The notes under the pieces: model-generated
Told to the model about the DNA's origin: nothing
Database searches by the model: none
The model's input: only the letters and a program-made list of their open reading frames with translations
Source of the DNA: CAVPJW01 sp963705525
Lineage (GTDB): Bacteria; Acidobacteriota; Vicinamibacteria; Vicinamibacterales; CAVPJW01
Length of the DNA: 64,000 bases
Reading direction: 5' to 3'
Assembly: GCA_963705525.1 (NCBI GenBank)
Contig: CAVPJW010000001.1
Span: 62,001 to 126,000, forward strand
Translations under genes and position numbers: made by a program
Part shown: in pieces, positions 18,083-30,321 of the stretch
Position numbering within the stretch: position 1 is the stretch's first letter
Layout of the letters: each line of letters starts with the position of its first letter

Positions 18083-21064
18083 TTGAAGCGCGTTTCACTC
18101 ATTTTCCTTGCTTCGCTTGTCCTGATCTCGGGGCCGTCCTTTGCGCTCGATCCCCTGAAAACCATCAGCCAGTATCGCCACGACGTCTGGCAGACCGATC
18201 AGGGGCTGCCGCAGAATTCGGTCAACGCGATTCTCCAGACCAGAGACGGATACCTGTGGCTCGGGACCTATCAGGGTCTCGTCCGGTTCGATGGCCAGCG
18301 CTTCATGGTGTTCCGGACGGAATCGACGCCAGAGCTTCGCAGCAACCGCATCCTTGCGCTCTGTGAGGATCGGGACGGAACGCTCTGGATCGGCACGAGC
18401 GCGGGGGGCCTCACGCGGTATCGCGACGGAGCATTCACGACGTACTCGACGCGTGAAGGACTCGCGAACGACAGCGTGCTCGCCCTTCACGTCGATCGAT
18501 CGGGAGCGCTCTGGATTGGCACCAGGGGCGGCGGCCTCGCTCGCTTCGATCACGAGCGCTTCACGACATTTGGCGCCGCGCAGGGTCTGACGAGCGATAT
18601 CATCACGTCCGTTGCCGAGGGCCCCGATGGCTCTCTCTGGTTTGGCACCGATGGCGAGGGCCTGGTTCACTATCGCGACGGCAAGTTCTCGACCCTGACA
18701 ACGGCGGATGGTCTCCTGGACAATGAGGTCTGGTCCGTGTACGTGGACCGGCGGGGAGACCTGTGGATCGGCACCTACGGCGAGGGCGTTGCCCGGTTGC
18801 ACGACGGGACGTTCACCAACTTCCGGGTGGCCGACGGTCTTCCCAATGGCCGCGTCTTTGCGATCACTGAGGATCGCGACGACAACCTCTGGTTCGGCAC
18901 CGACGGCGGCGGCATCGCACGCTTCAGGGACGGCCGGTTCACGACCTATGCCAGTCGACAGGGACTGTCAGCCGATTCGGTGTACTCCATTTACGAAGAC
19001 CGGGAGGGAAGCCTCTGGGTCGGCACGTTCACGGGCGGCCTCAACCGCCTGACGGACGGTGCGTTCACCTCGATCACCGCCGAGGAAGGCTTCACGGACG
19101 ATTTTGTCTATTCGATCTTCCAGGATCATGACGGGGTGCTGTGGTTCGGATCGGCATCTGGTCGGGTGTTCCGTTCGGAGTCCGGCGGATTCCGTGAGGC
19201 CGTCCGTGGCCCGAAGGTCTCCATCTGGTCCATGGCTGAGGATGGCGATGGACAACTCTGGGTTGGCACCGACGGCGACGGTCTGGCCCGAGTCGCCGAT
19301 CGCAAGCTCATCACGTATTCCGTGAAGGATGGTCTCGCCAACGACGTCGTGTGGTCGCTGATCAAGGCCCGCGATGGCGGGCTCTGGATCGGCACGGCCG
19401 GCGGAGGGCTCAATCGTTTCAAGGACGGAAAATTCCAGACATTCGGCAAGGACGAGGGCCTGTCCAACCTCTTCATCCGGGTCGTGCATGAAGATCGACA
19501 GGGACGAGTCTGGGTCGGTACCGACGGTGGCGGCCTGGCGTCCTTGGAGCACGGCCGCTTCACCACGTACACCACTCGCGACGGGCTGTCGAACGACTCG
19601 ATTCGCGCCATCTACGAGGATCAGGACGGCGTTCTCTGGATCGGCACCTATGGTGGTGGCGTCACCCGTTTTGAGGGCGGACGGTTCACGGCGCTCACAT
19701 CCCGTCACGGGCTCTTCGACGATGTGGTGTTCCAGATTCTCGAGGATGGGACGGGGAATCTCTGGATGAGCTGCAATCGCGGCGTCTTCAAGGTGAGCCG
19801 GCGCGAGCTGAACGAGGTGGCGCGCGGCACGCGGAAGACCGTGACGTCGCTTGCGTATGGCACGCGCGACGGCATGAAGAGCGCCGAATGTAGCGATGGA
19901 TCTCCCGCCGCCTGGCGCGCGCGAGACGGTCGTCTGTGGTTCGCCACCTCGCGAGGCGTCACGGTTGTCGATCCCGATCGGATCCGCGTCAACCGCCAGC
20001 CGCCTCCCGTGGTCATCGAGCGCGTCACCATCGACAACCAGGCCGTGACGCCGGGTATGTCGATTGGGCCGCAGCTTGGAAAGGGGCGATTCGAGTTTCA
20101 GTATGTTGGCCTCAGCCTCGTCGCGCCCGAACGCATGCGTTTCCGGTATCGCCTCGACGGGTTCGACGAGAACTGGATCGAAGCCGGCACGCGGCACACC
20201 GCGTATTACACGAACCTCCCTCCGGGTGCCTATCGCTTCGTCGTGATGGCGGCGAACAACGATGGCGTCTGGAACGAGGCCGGCGCCTCCTTCGAGTTTC
20301 ATCGCGCGCCACGCTTTTCGCAGACCTACTGGTTCTATGCGATCTGCGGCGTGGCCGCCGCGTCTGTCGGCACGGGTGGGCATCTCTGGCGTGTGCGGCG
20401 GGCGCGAAAACGGGAAGCGGAGCTGATGCAGCTCGTCGAGGAGCGGACGATTCAGCTCGCGGCGGCGAACAAGAAGCTCGAGGCGGCGAACGAGAAGCTC
20501 GAAGGGCTGTCCTATCGGGACGGCCTGACCGGCGTCTCCAATCGCCGCCATTTCGACGAGGAGTTCGATCGCGAATGGCGGCGAGCGTACCGCGCACGCC
20601 TGCCACTGTCGATCATCATGATCGACCTGGACCGGTTCAAGGCGTTCAACGACATGTTCGGTCATCCCAGTGGGGACCAGTGCCTGAGGAGCGTGGCCAC
20701 GGCGTTGGCGCAGGGTGTCAGCCGAGTCGGCGACGTCGTGGCGCGCTACGGCGGCGAGGAATTCGTGATGCTGCTGCAGGGCGCCCACAAGGATGGCGCG
20801 GCGCTCGTGGCCGAGCGAGTGCGCGTTGCCGTGGCCAGCCTCGGCATCGCCCATCCCAAGGCACCGTCGGGGTCCGTCGTGACCATCAGCCTCGGCGTGA
20901 CCACCGTGATACCGACCAATGATTTCCCTAAAGAGAGCATCCTGGCGGCCGCCGATCGCGCGCTCTACCAGGCGAAGCGCATGGGCGGAAACCGCTGGGA
21001 TGTTGCCGATCCAATACCCGCGCCGCATCAGGAGGCCGGGATGGAGAGCGTCAGTAGTTCTTAG
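18083..21064 (+). CDS. Periplasmic 14-blade propeller sensor with Y_Y_Y and GGDEF (diguanylate cyclase)
   Basis: A 993-residue receptor. Signal peptide to about residue 22, then fourteen ~43-residue blades each marked by LWxGT-like motifs (first LWLGTYQG, last LWFATSRG), enough for two seven-bladed Reg_prop propellers. A Y_Y_Y domain follows (FRYRLDGFDENWIEAG), a TM helix near 750-770, a short coiled coil (AAANKKLEAANEKLEGL), and a C-terminal GGDEF domain. The active motif reads YGGEEF, with an RVGD inhibitory site five residues before it, so it is predicted to make c-di-GMP and be product-inhibited. The start is TTG 18083; no ATG precedes the signal peptide. The last codons and the TAG stop coincide with the repeat word AGTTCTTAG. 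Confidence 0.93.
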   Translation: MKRVSLIFLASLVLISGPSFALDPLKTISQYRHDVWQTDQGLPQNSVNAILQTRDGYLWLGTYQGLVRFDGQRFMVFRTESTPELRSNRILALCEDRDGTLWIGTSAGGLTRYRDGAFTTYSTREGLANDSVLALHVDRSGALWIGTRGGGLARFDHERFTTFGAAQGLTSDIITSVAEGPDGSLWFGTDGEGLVHYRDGKFSTLTTADGLLDNEVWSVYVDRRGDLWIGTYGEGVARLHDGTFTNFRVADGLPNGRVFAITEDRDDNLWFGTDGGGIARFRDGRFTTYASRQGLSADSVYSIYEDREGSLWVGTFTGGLNRLTDGAFTSITAEEGFTDDFVYSIFQDHDGVLWFGSASGRVFRSESGGFREAVRGPKVSIWSMAEDGDGQLWVGTDGDGLARVADRKLITYSVKDGLANDVVWSLIKARDGGLWIGTAGGGLNRFKDGKFQTFGKDEGLSNLFIRVVHEDRQGRVWVGTDGGGLASLEHGRFTTYTTRDGLSNDSIRAIYEDQDGVLWIGTYGGGVTRFEGGRFTALTSRHGLFDDVVFQILEDGTGNLWMSCNRGVFKVSRRELNEVARGTRKTVTSLAYGTRDGMKSAECSDGSPAAWRARDGRLWFATSRGVTVVDPDRIRVNRQPPPVVIERVTIDNQAVTPGMSIGPQLGKGRFEFQYVGLSLVAPERMRFRYRLDGFDENWIEAGTRHTAYYTNLPPGAYRFVVMAANNDGVWNEAGASFEFHRAPRFSQTYWFYAICGVAAASVGTGGHLWRVRRARKREAELMQLVEERTIQLAAANKKLEAANEKLEGLSYRDGLTGVSNRRHFDEEFDREWRRAYRARLPLSIIMIDLDRFKAFNDMFGHPSGDQCLRSVATALAQGVSRVGDVVARYGGEEFVMLLQGAHKDGAALVAERVRVAVASLGIAHPKAPSGSVVTISLGVTTVIPTNDFPKESILAAADRALYQAKRMGGNRWDVADPIPAPHQEAGMESVSSS

Positions 21065-21107
21065 TTCTTGGTGCTTAGTGCTTAGTTCGCCCAGGCCTTC
21101 AGGTCTG
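21058..21107. repeat. Class A repeat joined to a CCAGGCCTTCAGGTCTG palindrome
   Basis: AGTTCTTAGTTCTTGGTGCT and CTTAGTTCG words begin inside the last codons of the preceding gene and run into CCAGGCCTTCAGGTCTG (21091-21107), a variant of the palindrome at 34759-34778. A further hairpin, GGGGTCcgacaattGACCCC, lies at 21121-21140. Confidence 0.7.
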
Positions 21108-21170
21108 TGATCCTTCCATCGGGGTCCGACAATTGACCCCTGCTCCCGCCCCGCCTAAGATCCACCCGGT

Positions 21171-21240
21171 CTGGAACCCTGAACCCTGAAACCCGAACCC
21201 TGATCCCGAACCCTGGAACCGTGGAACCTCTGAACCTTTT
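21171..21240. repeat. Class B repeat (GAACCCTGA words) abutting a start codon
   Basis: Imperfect tandem GAACCCTGAACCCTGAAACC words with a 7-9 base period run to the base before the GTG start at 21241. No Shine-Dalgarno sequence can be found in the leader. Confidence 0.8.
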
Positions 21241-24171
<2,931 letters not shown>

Positions 24172-24174
<3 letters not shown>

Positions 24175-24232
24175 TTCTTAGTTCTTAGGGGTTGGTTCTT
24201 AGTGCGAGTTCTGCGTTCTTCGTGCGGATTCA
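24172..24232. repeat. Class A repeat after kinase gene
   Basis: TAGTTCTTAGTTCTTAGGGG and GGTTCTTAGTGCG words; the kinase stop codon TAG is the first triplet of the tract. Confidence 0.7.
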
Positions 24233-24244
24233 TTGCTCGTAGCT

Positions 24245-24336
24245 TTCTGAGTCTGCAACTCTTGAACTCTTAAACTCTTGAAACACTTCGACTCTTGCTC
24301 TGTGTCCCTGAAACCCTGTGACCCTGCAACCTTCGT
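24245..24336. repeat. Class B-like repeat (CTCTTGAA and CCCTGA words) before kinase start
   Basis: CTGCAACTCTTGAACTCTTA words, then TCCCTGAAACCCTGTGACCC. It runs to within 3 bp of ATG 24340, again leaving no Shine-Dalgarno. The same placement occurs in front of the paralogous kinase at 21241, but the repeat words differ. Confidence 0.7.
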
Positions 24337-24339
24337 GAC

Positions 24340-27156
24340 ATGACCGGTCAGACCGTCTCTCACTACCGTGTCCTCGACAAGCTTGGCGGCGGCGGGATGG
24401 GTGTCGTCTACGAAGGCGAAGATCTTCGACTCGGTCGTCACGTTGCGCTCAAGTTTCTGCCGCTCGACATGTCGAGAGACCCCCAGGCGGTCGAGCGCTT
24501 CCAGCGCGAAGCTCGCGCGGCCTCTGCCCTCAATCATCCCCACATCTGCACCATCCACGACATCGGGCAGGTCGAGGCCACCGGTCAGCATTTCATCGTC
24601 ATGGAGCGGCTGGAAGGCAAGACCCTCAAACACCGCATTGCGGGACCACCGATGGACCAGGAGCTGGTCCTCGAGCTCGCCGTGCAGATCGCCGATGCGC
24701 TCGACGCGGCGCACAGCAAGGGCATCGTCCATCGCGACATCAAGCCTGCCAACATCTTCGTCACCGATCGGAACCACGCGAAAATCCTGGACTTCGGCCT
24801 CGCCAAGTTGACGACCAGCGCGCAGCCGTCACACGCGGAGGACGACTTCGCGGCGACGATGGCGGCGCCGAGCGAGGCGCTGATTACGCGACCGGGGACC
24901 ACGCTGGGCACGGTGGCGTACATGTCGCCGGAGCAGGCGCGCGGCAAGGATGTGGACGCGCGAACAGACCTCTTCTCCTTTGGCGTCGTGCTCTATGAAA
25001 TGGCGACGCGGACGCTGCCATTCGGCGGCGACACGTCGGCGGTCGTGTTCGAAGCGATTCTGAACAAGATTCCGACACCGCCCGTTCGGCTCAATCCCGC
25101 GGTGTCGCCGGACCTCGAACGCATCATCTACCGTCTGCTCGAGAAGGATCGGGAGATCAGGTATCAGAGCGCTGCGGATCTCCGCGCGGATCTCAAACGC
25201 GCGCAGCGCCAGAGCGGATCGGGCCAGTCAGTCCAGATGAGCACGCCAGTCGTCGGAAAGCCGTCCGGACTGGCGAAGCGCTGGAAGCTCTACGTGCCCG
25301 CGGCTGCGGTCGTCGCCGCAGCTGTTGCCGGTTTCTTCGTGACGTCACGCCGCGCGCCCGCATTGACCGAGCGCGACACGGTGCTGCTGGCGGACTTCGT
25401 CAACACGACGGGTGAGCCGCTCTTCGACGGGACGCTGAAGCAGGCCTTGGCCGTCAAGCTGGAGGAATCGCCGTACCTCAACATCTTTCCCGACGAGCGT
25501 GTCCGCCAGGCGCTTCCTCTGATGGGGCGCAAGGCGGACGAAAGGGTGACCGGATCGATCGCGCGCGATCTCTGCCAGCGTCAGGCGCTCAAGGCGATGC
25601 TCGAAGGGTCGATCACCGGTCTGGGCAGCCAGTACGTGATCGCGGTGAACGCCGTGAATTGCCAGACGGGCGACACGATCGCCCGGGAACAGGTTGAAGC
25701 GACCAACAAGGAAGGCGTCATCAAAGCGGTGGGCGAGGCCGCCGCGAACCTGCGCGGGAAGCTCGGCGAGTCGCTTGCGTCGATCAAGAAGTACAACGCG
25801 CCTCTGGAGAACGCGACGACGTCGTCGCTCGAGGCGTTCAAGGCGTTCAGCATTGCCGAAGAGACGCGGAACAAGGGCAACGAACGTGGGTCAATCCCGT
25901 TCTACAAGCGAGCCATCGAGCTCGATCCAAACTTCGCGCTCGCTTACGCGCGGTTAGCGGCCAGTTATTCAAATCTGTTTGATGATGCAGAGGCAGTCCG
26001 ATACTTCACCGAAGCATTCGAGCGACGAGATCGCGCCAGCGAACCCGAACGTCTCTACATCGCTGCTCGGTACCACGACACGGTCACCGGCGACCTGCCG
26101 AAGGTTATTGAGACGTACAATCTCTGGAAACAGACCTATCCTCGCGAATCGACGCCCTACAACAACCTCGCGGTCTTGTATCTGCAGACGGGCCAGTCTG
26201 AGAAGGCGCTCGAAAACGCAAGCGCAGCTGTCCGGCTCGATCCCGACCAGGTGTTCGGCTATCAGAATCTCGTCTTCAGCTTCCGACGATTGAATCGAAT
26301 GAGCGAGGCCAAGGCGATCGCGGAACAGGCTATCGCCCGCGGGATCGATGACAGCAACCTTCACCGGCATCTAGCCGAGATTGCCTACCTCACAGGAGAT
26401 GCCGCCCCGCTTGACAAGGAGATGTCCTGGCTGCACGCGCATGATGAGGAGCTCGCGCTGGATCTTCAAAGCCTTCTGGCGATATGCCTGGGGAAGCTCA
26501 AAGAATCTGTAGCTTTCCAGGAGCGCCGGTCCGCGGCGCTCAAGAGCGCCGGATCGCCTGAAGCTGCGGCCATGACGCTCCTCGTGCAGGCCGAAAGTGA
26601 AGCGTGGTACGGAGACGTGTCCAGGGCGATCACGACTGCAGGATCGGCAATGAAGATTGTCATCACACCCCAGGTTCTGCTGGCAAGAGCACGAGTCAGT
26701 GCGATTGCCGGTGCCGGCGACGCTCCGCAATGGCTCGATCGGGCCCGGCAGGGTTTTCCCGCGACGGACACGCTCGTGACCAATGTCGGCATACCGGTGG
26801 TGAGTGCTCTCATCGAGACGAACAAGCGCAATCCGGCCAGGGCGATCGAGCTCTTGCAGTCGGCGATACCCTATGGCGAGTTCAATTTCGGCGTCCTCTA
26901 CACCAGAGCGCGAGCGTTCTTTGAAGCCGGCCGATATCAGGAGGCCGCGGCAGAGTTCCAGAAACTCATCGGTTCAAACTGGTTGACTCGCTTCGTTCCG
27001 CTCGGGCAACTCGGCCTGGGACGTGCGGCCGCGAAGCTGGGCGACACGGCCAGGGCCCGCAAGGCGTATCAGGATTTCTTCGCGCTCTGGAAAGATGCGG
27101 ATCAGGACCTGCCGATGCTGGTTGAAGCGAGGAAAGAGTACGAGAAGATCAAGTAG
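24340..27156 (+). CDS. Membrane Ser/Thr protein kinase with TolB/FlgO-like and TPR sensor region (tandem paralogue)
   Basis: A 938-residue paralogue of the preceding kinase. Kinase domain ~10-285 with Lys38, HRDIKPAN (131-138), DFG (151-153), GTVAYMSPEQ. TM helix about 318-337 (KLYVPAAAVVAAAVAGFFVT). The TolB/FlgO-like segment VLLADFVNTTGEPLFDGTLK is almost identical to the upstream copy, while the TPR region is more diverged, as expected if the two copies read different partners. It ends WKDADQDLPMLVEARKEYEK, matching the C-termini of both other paralogues. ATG start directly after the repeat. Confidence 0.92.
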   Translation: MTGQTVSHYRVLDKLGGGGMGVVYEGEDLRLGRHVALKFLPLDMSRDPQAVERFQREARAASALNHPHICTIHDIGQVEATGQHFIVMERLEGKTLKHRIAGPPMDQELVLELAVQIADALDAAHSKGIVHRDIKPANIFVTDRNHAKILDFGLAKLTTSAQPSHAEDDFAATMAAPSEALITRPGTTLGTVAYMSPEQARGKDVDARTDLFSFGVVLYEMATRTLPFGGDTSAVVFEAILNKIPTPPVRLNPAVSPDLERIIYRLLEKDREIRYQSAADLRADLKRAQRQSGSGQSVQMSTPVVGKPSGLAKRWKLYVPAAAVVAAAVAGFFVTSRRAPALTERDTVLLADFVNTTGEPLFDGTLKQALAVKLEESPYLNIFPDERVRQALPLMGRKADERVTGSIARDLCQRQALKAMLEGSITGLGSQYVIAVNAVNCQTGDTIAREQVEATNKEGVIKAVGEAAANLRGKLGESLASIKKYNAPLENATTSSLEAFKAFSIAEETRNKGNERGSIPFYKRAIELDPNFALAYARLAASYSNLFDDAEAVRYFTEAFERRDRASEPERLYIAARYHDTVTGDLPKVIETYNLWKQTYPRESTPYNNLAVLYLQTGQSEKALENASAAVRLDPDQVFGYQNLVFSFRRLNRMSEAKAIAEQAIARGIDDSNLHRHLAEIAYLTGDAAPLDKEMSWLHAHDEELALDLQSLLAICLGKLKESVAFQERRSAALKSAGSPEAAAMTLLVQAESEAWYGDVSRAITTAGSAMKIVITPQVLLARARVSAIAGAGDAPQWLDRARQGFPATDTLVTNVGIPVVSALIETNKRNPARAIELLQSAIPYGEFNFGVLYTRARAFFEAGRYQEAAAEFQKLIGSNWLTRFVPLGQLGLGRAAAKLGDTARARKAYQDFFALWKDADQDLPMLVEARKEYEKIK

Positions 27157-27167
27157 GGAGAACCTGC

Positions 27168-27225
27168 TAGTTCTTTGTTCTTTGTGCTTGGTTCTTGGGT
27201 CCCCTGCGCCTTGCGCCCCTGAGCC
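27168..27225. repeat. Class A repeat between convergent kinase and GNAT genes
   Basis: TAGTTCTTTGTTCTTTGTGC and TTGGTTCTTGGG words, then CCCTGCGCCTTGCGCCCCTG. It fills the whole gap and ends at the stop codon of the GNAT gene. No terminator hairpin with a T-tract is visible. Confidence 0.65.
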
Positions 27226-27645
27226 TTAGGCCTGTTTGATCCGTCGCAGCAGCTTGAGATCCCCCAGCTGGCTCGTAAATCCCCACCGTTCGTAGAACAC
27301 TTCGAGTTCCGGCCGGCAATACAGTTCCACGTGCTCGACGTTCGCGACCATCTCATGACTCATGACGGCGTCGAATAGAATGCGTCCGAGCCCTCGGCCC
27401 CGATGGTTCGGGTGGACGATGACGTCGAAGATGAAGGCCTTGAAGACGCGATCGCTCAGGATGCGAGCGAACGCCACGAGGCGGCTGGTGTCGGGATCCG
27501 CGAAGGCCACGACAGCGTCTGTGTACTTGAGCATCCTCAGCACATCCTCACGCCGTCGTTCCGAGGTCCACCATTCGTTTCGATACAGGCGGCAAAGCTG
27601 GTCGACCCGCGGTTCATCGAGGTGGGTGAGGAGTGTGTAGGGCAT
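27226..27645 (-). CDS. GNAT family N-acetyltransferase
   Basis: A 139-residue single-domain GNAT. The acetyl-CoA loop reads VHPNHRGRGLGRILFD in the middle, followed by the conserved strand with ELYCRPELEVFYERWGF near the C-terminus. Predicted to acetylate a small amine or protein N-terminus with acetyl-CoA in the cytoplasm; the substrate is not deducible. It lies divergent from the copper ATPase with class C repeat between them and converges on the kinase. Confidence 0.88.
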   Translation of the reverse strand: MPYTLLTHLDEPRVDQLCRLYRNEWWTSERRREDVLRMLKYTDAVVAFADPDTSRLVAFARILSDRVFKAFIFDVIVHPNHRGRGLGRILFDAVMSHEMVANVEHVELYCRPELEVFYERWGFTSQLGDLKLLRRIKQA

Positions 27646-27656
27646 GGAGGGCCGGT

Positions 27657-27773
27657 TTCAGTTATCAGTTGAGGGTCAGCTGTCAGCTCACACCTATTAC
27701 CTAGCAGCCTGGGTCTGGTCAGGCGGCACCTTCTGCCAGCAGCCGGTAGCCTGAAGCCCGTAGCCTGATAGCA
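27657..27773. repeat. Class C repeat (CTGTCAGCT / TAGCCTGA words) in divergent promoter region
   Basis: CAGTTATCAGTTGAGGGTCA and GCTGTCAGCTC words, then AGCCGGTAGCCTGAAGCCCG and TAGCCTGATAGC. It occupies almost all of the 141 bp between the divergent GNAT and copper ATPase genes, so both promoters must lie in or next to it. Confidence 0.65.
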
Positions 27774-27786
27774 TCATAGTCAACGC

Positions 27787-30234
27787 ATGGATTCAGAGAC
27801 GACGGTAGAACGGACTGGCGTGGCTCCGGTCGAGCAGATCGATCCAGTCTGCGGGATGACGGTGGATCCGGCGCGGGCACGATTTCACCACGAGCACAGC
27901 GGCAAGACCTATTACTTCTGCTGTGGGGGCTGCGAAGCCAAGTTCAAGGCCGATCCCGCGAAGTGGCTGAAGGCGAAGTCCGCGAGCGTACCACCGGCCT
28001 CGCCGGCATCCGCCGATTCCACTATCTACACGTGCCCGATGCACCCGGAAGTGCGAATCGCGCGTGCGGGCGCATGTCCGAAGTGTGGCATGGGGCTCGA
28101 GACGGACGTTTCGACCGTTCAGCAGCGCACTGAATACACCTGCCCGATGCATCCCGAGATCGTGCGCGACCGACCCGGCGCATGTCCGATCTGCGGCATG
28201 GCGCTCGAGCCGCGGACGGTGTCGCTGGACGATGCGCTGAATCCCGAGCTCGTGGACATGACACGACGATTCTGGATTGGTGCGGCGCTCGCGTTGCCGG
28301 TCGTGCTCCTGGCGATGGGCGATCTGATCACTGGCGGCGGAGCTACGCGCGTCCTCGGCCCATCCGCCAACTGGCTGCAGCTCGCCTTGGCGACGCCGGT
28401 CGTGCTCTGGGCCGGCTGGCCTTTCTTCGAGCGGGGATGGGCATCCATCGTCAACCGCAGCGCCAACATGTTCACGCTGATCGCGCTCGGCGTCGGCTCG
28501 GCCTACCTCTACAGCCTCGCAGCGACCCTCGCACCCGGCATCTTCCCTGCCGGCTTCAGGATGCACGGGGTCGTCGAACCTTACTTCGACACGGCGGTCG
28601 TGATTACCGTCCTCGTGCTCCTCGGGCAGGTCCTCGAACTGCGCGCGCGGAGCCGGACGAGCGCCGCCATTCGTCAACTGCTCGGCCTGGCGCCGAAGAC
28701 TGCGCGTGTCGTTCGAGATGAATCGGAGTTGGATGTTCCCCTGGCCGAGGTCCGCGTCGGCGACATCGTTCGCGTCAGGCCCGGCGAGCGGGTTCCGGTG
28801 GACGGCGAGGTCGTCGACGGGCGGAGTGCCGTGGACGAATCGATGGTCACCGGCGAACCCATTCCCGTCGAGAAAGTGCCGGGGATGCGCGCGACAGGCG
28901 GTACCGTCAATGGCACAGGCAGCTTGACGATGCGCGCCGAACGCGTGGGGAGCGAGACCCTGCTCGCGCAGATCGTGCGCATGGTCAGCGAGGCGCAGCG
29001 CAGTCGCGCGCCCATTCAGCGGCTGGCCGACCGGATTGCCGAGTACTTCGTGCCGGCGGTCGTGCTGGTCGCGCTCCTCGCACTCGTCGTCTGGTCGGTT
29101 CGCGGGCCGGAGCCGCGTCTGGCGTTTGCGCTCTTGAGCGCTGTGGCCGTCGTCATCATCGCGTGTCCGTGCGCCCTCGGTCTCGCCACGCCGATGGCCA
29201 TCATGGTGGGCACCGGGCGGGGGGCCTCGGCCGGCGTTCTGGTGAAGAACGCCGAAGCGCTCGAGCGCCTGTCGACTGTCGACACGCTCGTGATCGACAA
29301 GACGGGCACGTTGACGGAAGGCAAGCCGCGCCTCAGTCGGCTGATCGTGGGCGACGGGTTCGCCGAACCCGATGTCCTGCGCGTCGCCGCGGCGCTGGAA
29401 CAGGCGAGCGAGCATCCGCTCGCGGCTGCGATCGTGTCGGCCGCGAAGGAACGAGGCATTCAGCTGCCGGCAGTCTCCGACTTTCGATCCGAAACCGGTC
29501 GAGGAGTCGCAGGACGGATTGAGAACCACGACGTCGTCATCGGGACCGGTCCGTTGATGCGAGCGAGCGGGGTGTCACCCGGTGACGCTGAACAGGAGGC
29601 GGATCATCTCCGCGGCGAAGGGCAGACCGTCGTGTTCGTGGCGATCGATCGTCGTCTTGCCGCGCTGATCGGCGTGTCGGATCCGATCAAGGCCTCGACG
29701 CCGGATGCCCTTCGCGCGCTCGAATCGGAAGGCCTTCGGATCGTCATGGTGACCGGCGATACGAAAAGGACCGCGGAGAGCGTCGCGCGCATACTCGGGA
29801 TCGGGGAAGTCAGGGCCGAGGTGCTCCCGGCCGCCAAGCGCGACATCGTGCGGGAGTTGCAGGGGCGGGGCGCGGTGGTCGCCATGGCGGGCGACGGGAT
29901 CAACGATGCGCCGGCCCTGGCGGAAGCCGCGGTGGGGATCGCGATGGGCACGGGGACGGACGTCGCCATGGAAAGCGCGGGCATCACACTCGTCCAAGGC
30001 GATCTTCGCGGCATCGTCCGGGCGCGCAGGCTCAGCCGCGCGACGATGCGGAACATTCGACAGAATCTGTTCCTCGCGTTTGTCTATAACGCCATCGGTG
30101 TGCCGGTGGCCGCCGGCGTGCTCTATCCCTTCACCGGACAGTTCCTGAGTCCGATGTGGGCGAGCGCGGCGATGACTCTGAGCTCGGTGTCCGTAATTGG
30201 CAATGCGCTTCGACTGCGACGTTTGGAACTGTAA
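27787..30234 (+). CDS. copA: Copper-translocating P1B-type ATPase with YHS and two metal-binding CPMHP domains
   Basis: An 815-residue pump. N-terminal YHS domain (CGMTVDPARARF, then YYFCCGGCEAKF), then two heavy-metal-binding repeats (YTCPMHPEVRIARAGACPKC and YTCPMHPEIVRDRPGACPIC). Membrane part with the CPC ion motif (460-462), phosphorylated Asp504 in DKTGTLTEGKP, TGE in MVTGEPIP, GDGIND, and the C-terminal MTLSSVSVIGNALRLRRL typical of Cu(I) exporters. It should pump Cu(I) out of the cytoplasm in an ATP-driven cycle. No copper-responsive regulator is adjacent. The two CPMHP domains in place of the usual HMA domain are a known variant. Confidence 0.95.
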   Translation: MDSETTVERTGVAPVEQIDPVCGMTVDPARARFHHEHSGKTYYFCCGGCEAKFKADPAKWLKAKSASVPPASPASADSTIYTCPMHPEVRIARAGACPKCGMGLETDVSTVQQRTEYTCPMHPEIVRDRPGACPICGMALEPRTVSLDDALNPELVDMTRRFWIGAALALPVVLLAMGDLITGGGATRVLGPSANWLQLALATPVVLWAGWPFFERGWASIVNRSANMFTLIALGVGSAYLYSLAATLAPGIFPAGFRMHGVVEPYFDTAVVITVLVLLGQVLELRARSRTSAAIRQLLGLAPKTARVVRDESELDVPLAEVRVGDIVRVRPGERVPVDGEVVDGRSAVDESMVTGEPIPVEKVPGMRATGGTVNGTGSLTMRAERVGSETLLAQIVRMVSEAQRSRAPIQRLADRIAEYFVPAVVLVALLALVVWSVRGPEPRLAFALLSAVAVVIIACPCALGLATPMAIMVGTGRGASAGVLVKNAEALERLSTVDTLVIDKTGTLTEGKPRLSRLIVGDGFAEPDVLRVAAALEQASEHPLAAAIVSAAKERGIQLPAVSDFRSETGRGVAGRIENHDVVIGTGPLMRASGVSPGDAEQEADHLRGEGQTVVFVAIDRRLAALIGVSDPIKASTPDALRALESEGLRIVMVTGDTKRTAESVARILGIGEVRAEVLPAAKRDIVRELQGRGAVVAMAGDGINDAPALAEAAVGIAMGTGTDVAMESAGITLVQGDLRGIVRARRLSRATMRNIRQNLFLAFVYNAIGVPVAAGVLYPFTGQFLSPMWASAAMTLSSVSVIGNALRLRRLEL

Positions 30235-30240
30235 CTTCTG

Positions 30241-30320
30241 TAGTTCTTAGTGCTTTTGTTCTTAGTGCCGAGTTCCTTTGAGGACCAAGAACTTCGTATG
30301 AACTAGGCACCAAGAACTAT
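30241..30320. repeat. Class A intergenic repeat, inverted arrangement between convergent genes
   Basis: Left arm TAGTTCTTAGTGCTTTTGTT and CTTAGTGCCGAGTTC; right arm GGACCAAGAACTT then GAACTAGGCACCAAGAACTA, its imperfect reverse complement. As at 2667-2752 the transcript could fold into one long hairpin. It fills the gap between the copper ATPase stop and the MocR stop. Confidence 0.75.
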
Positions 30321-30321
30321 G

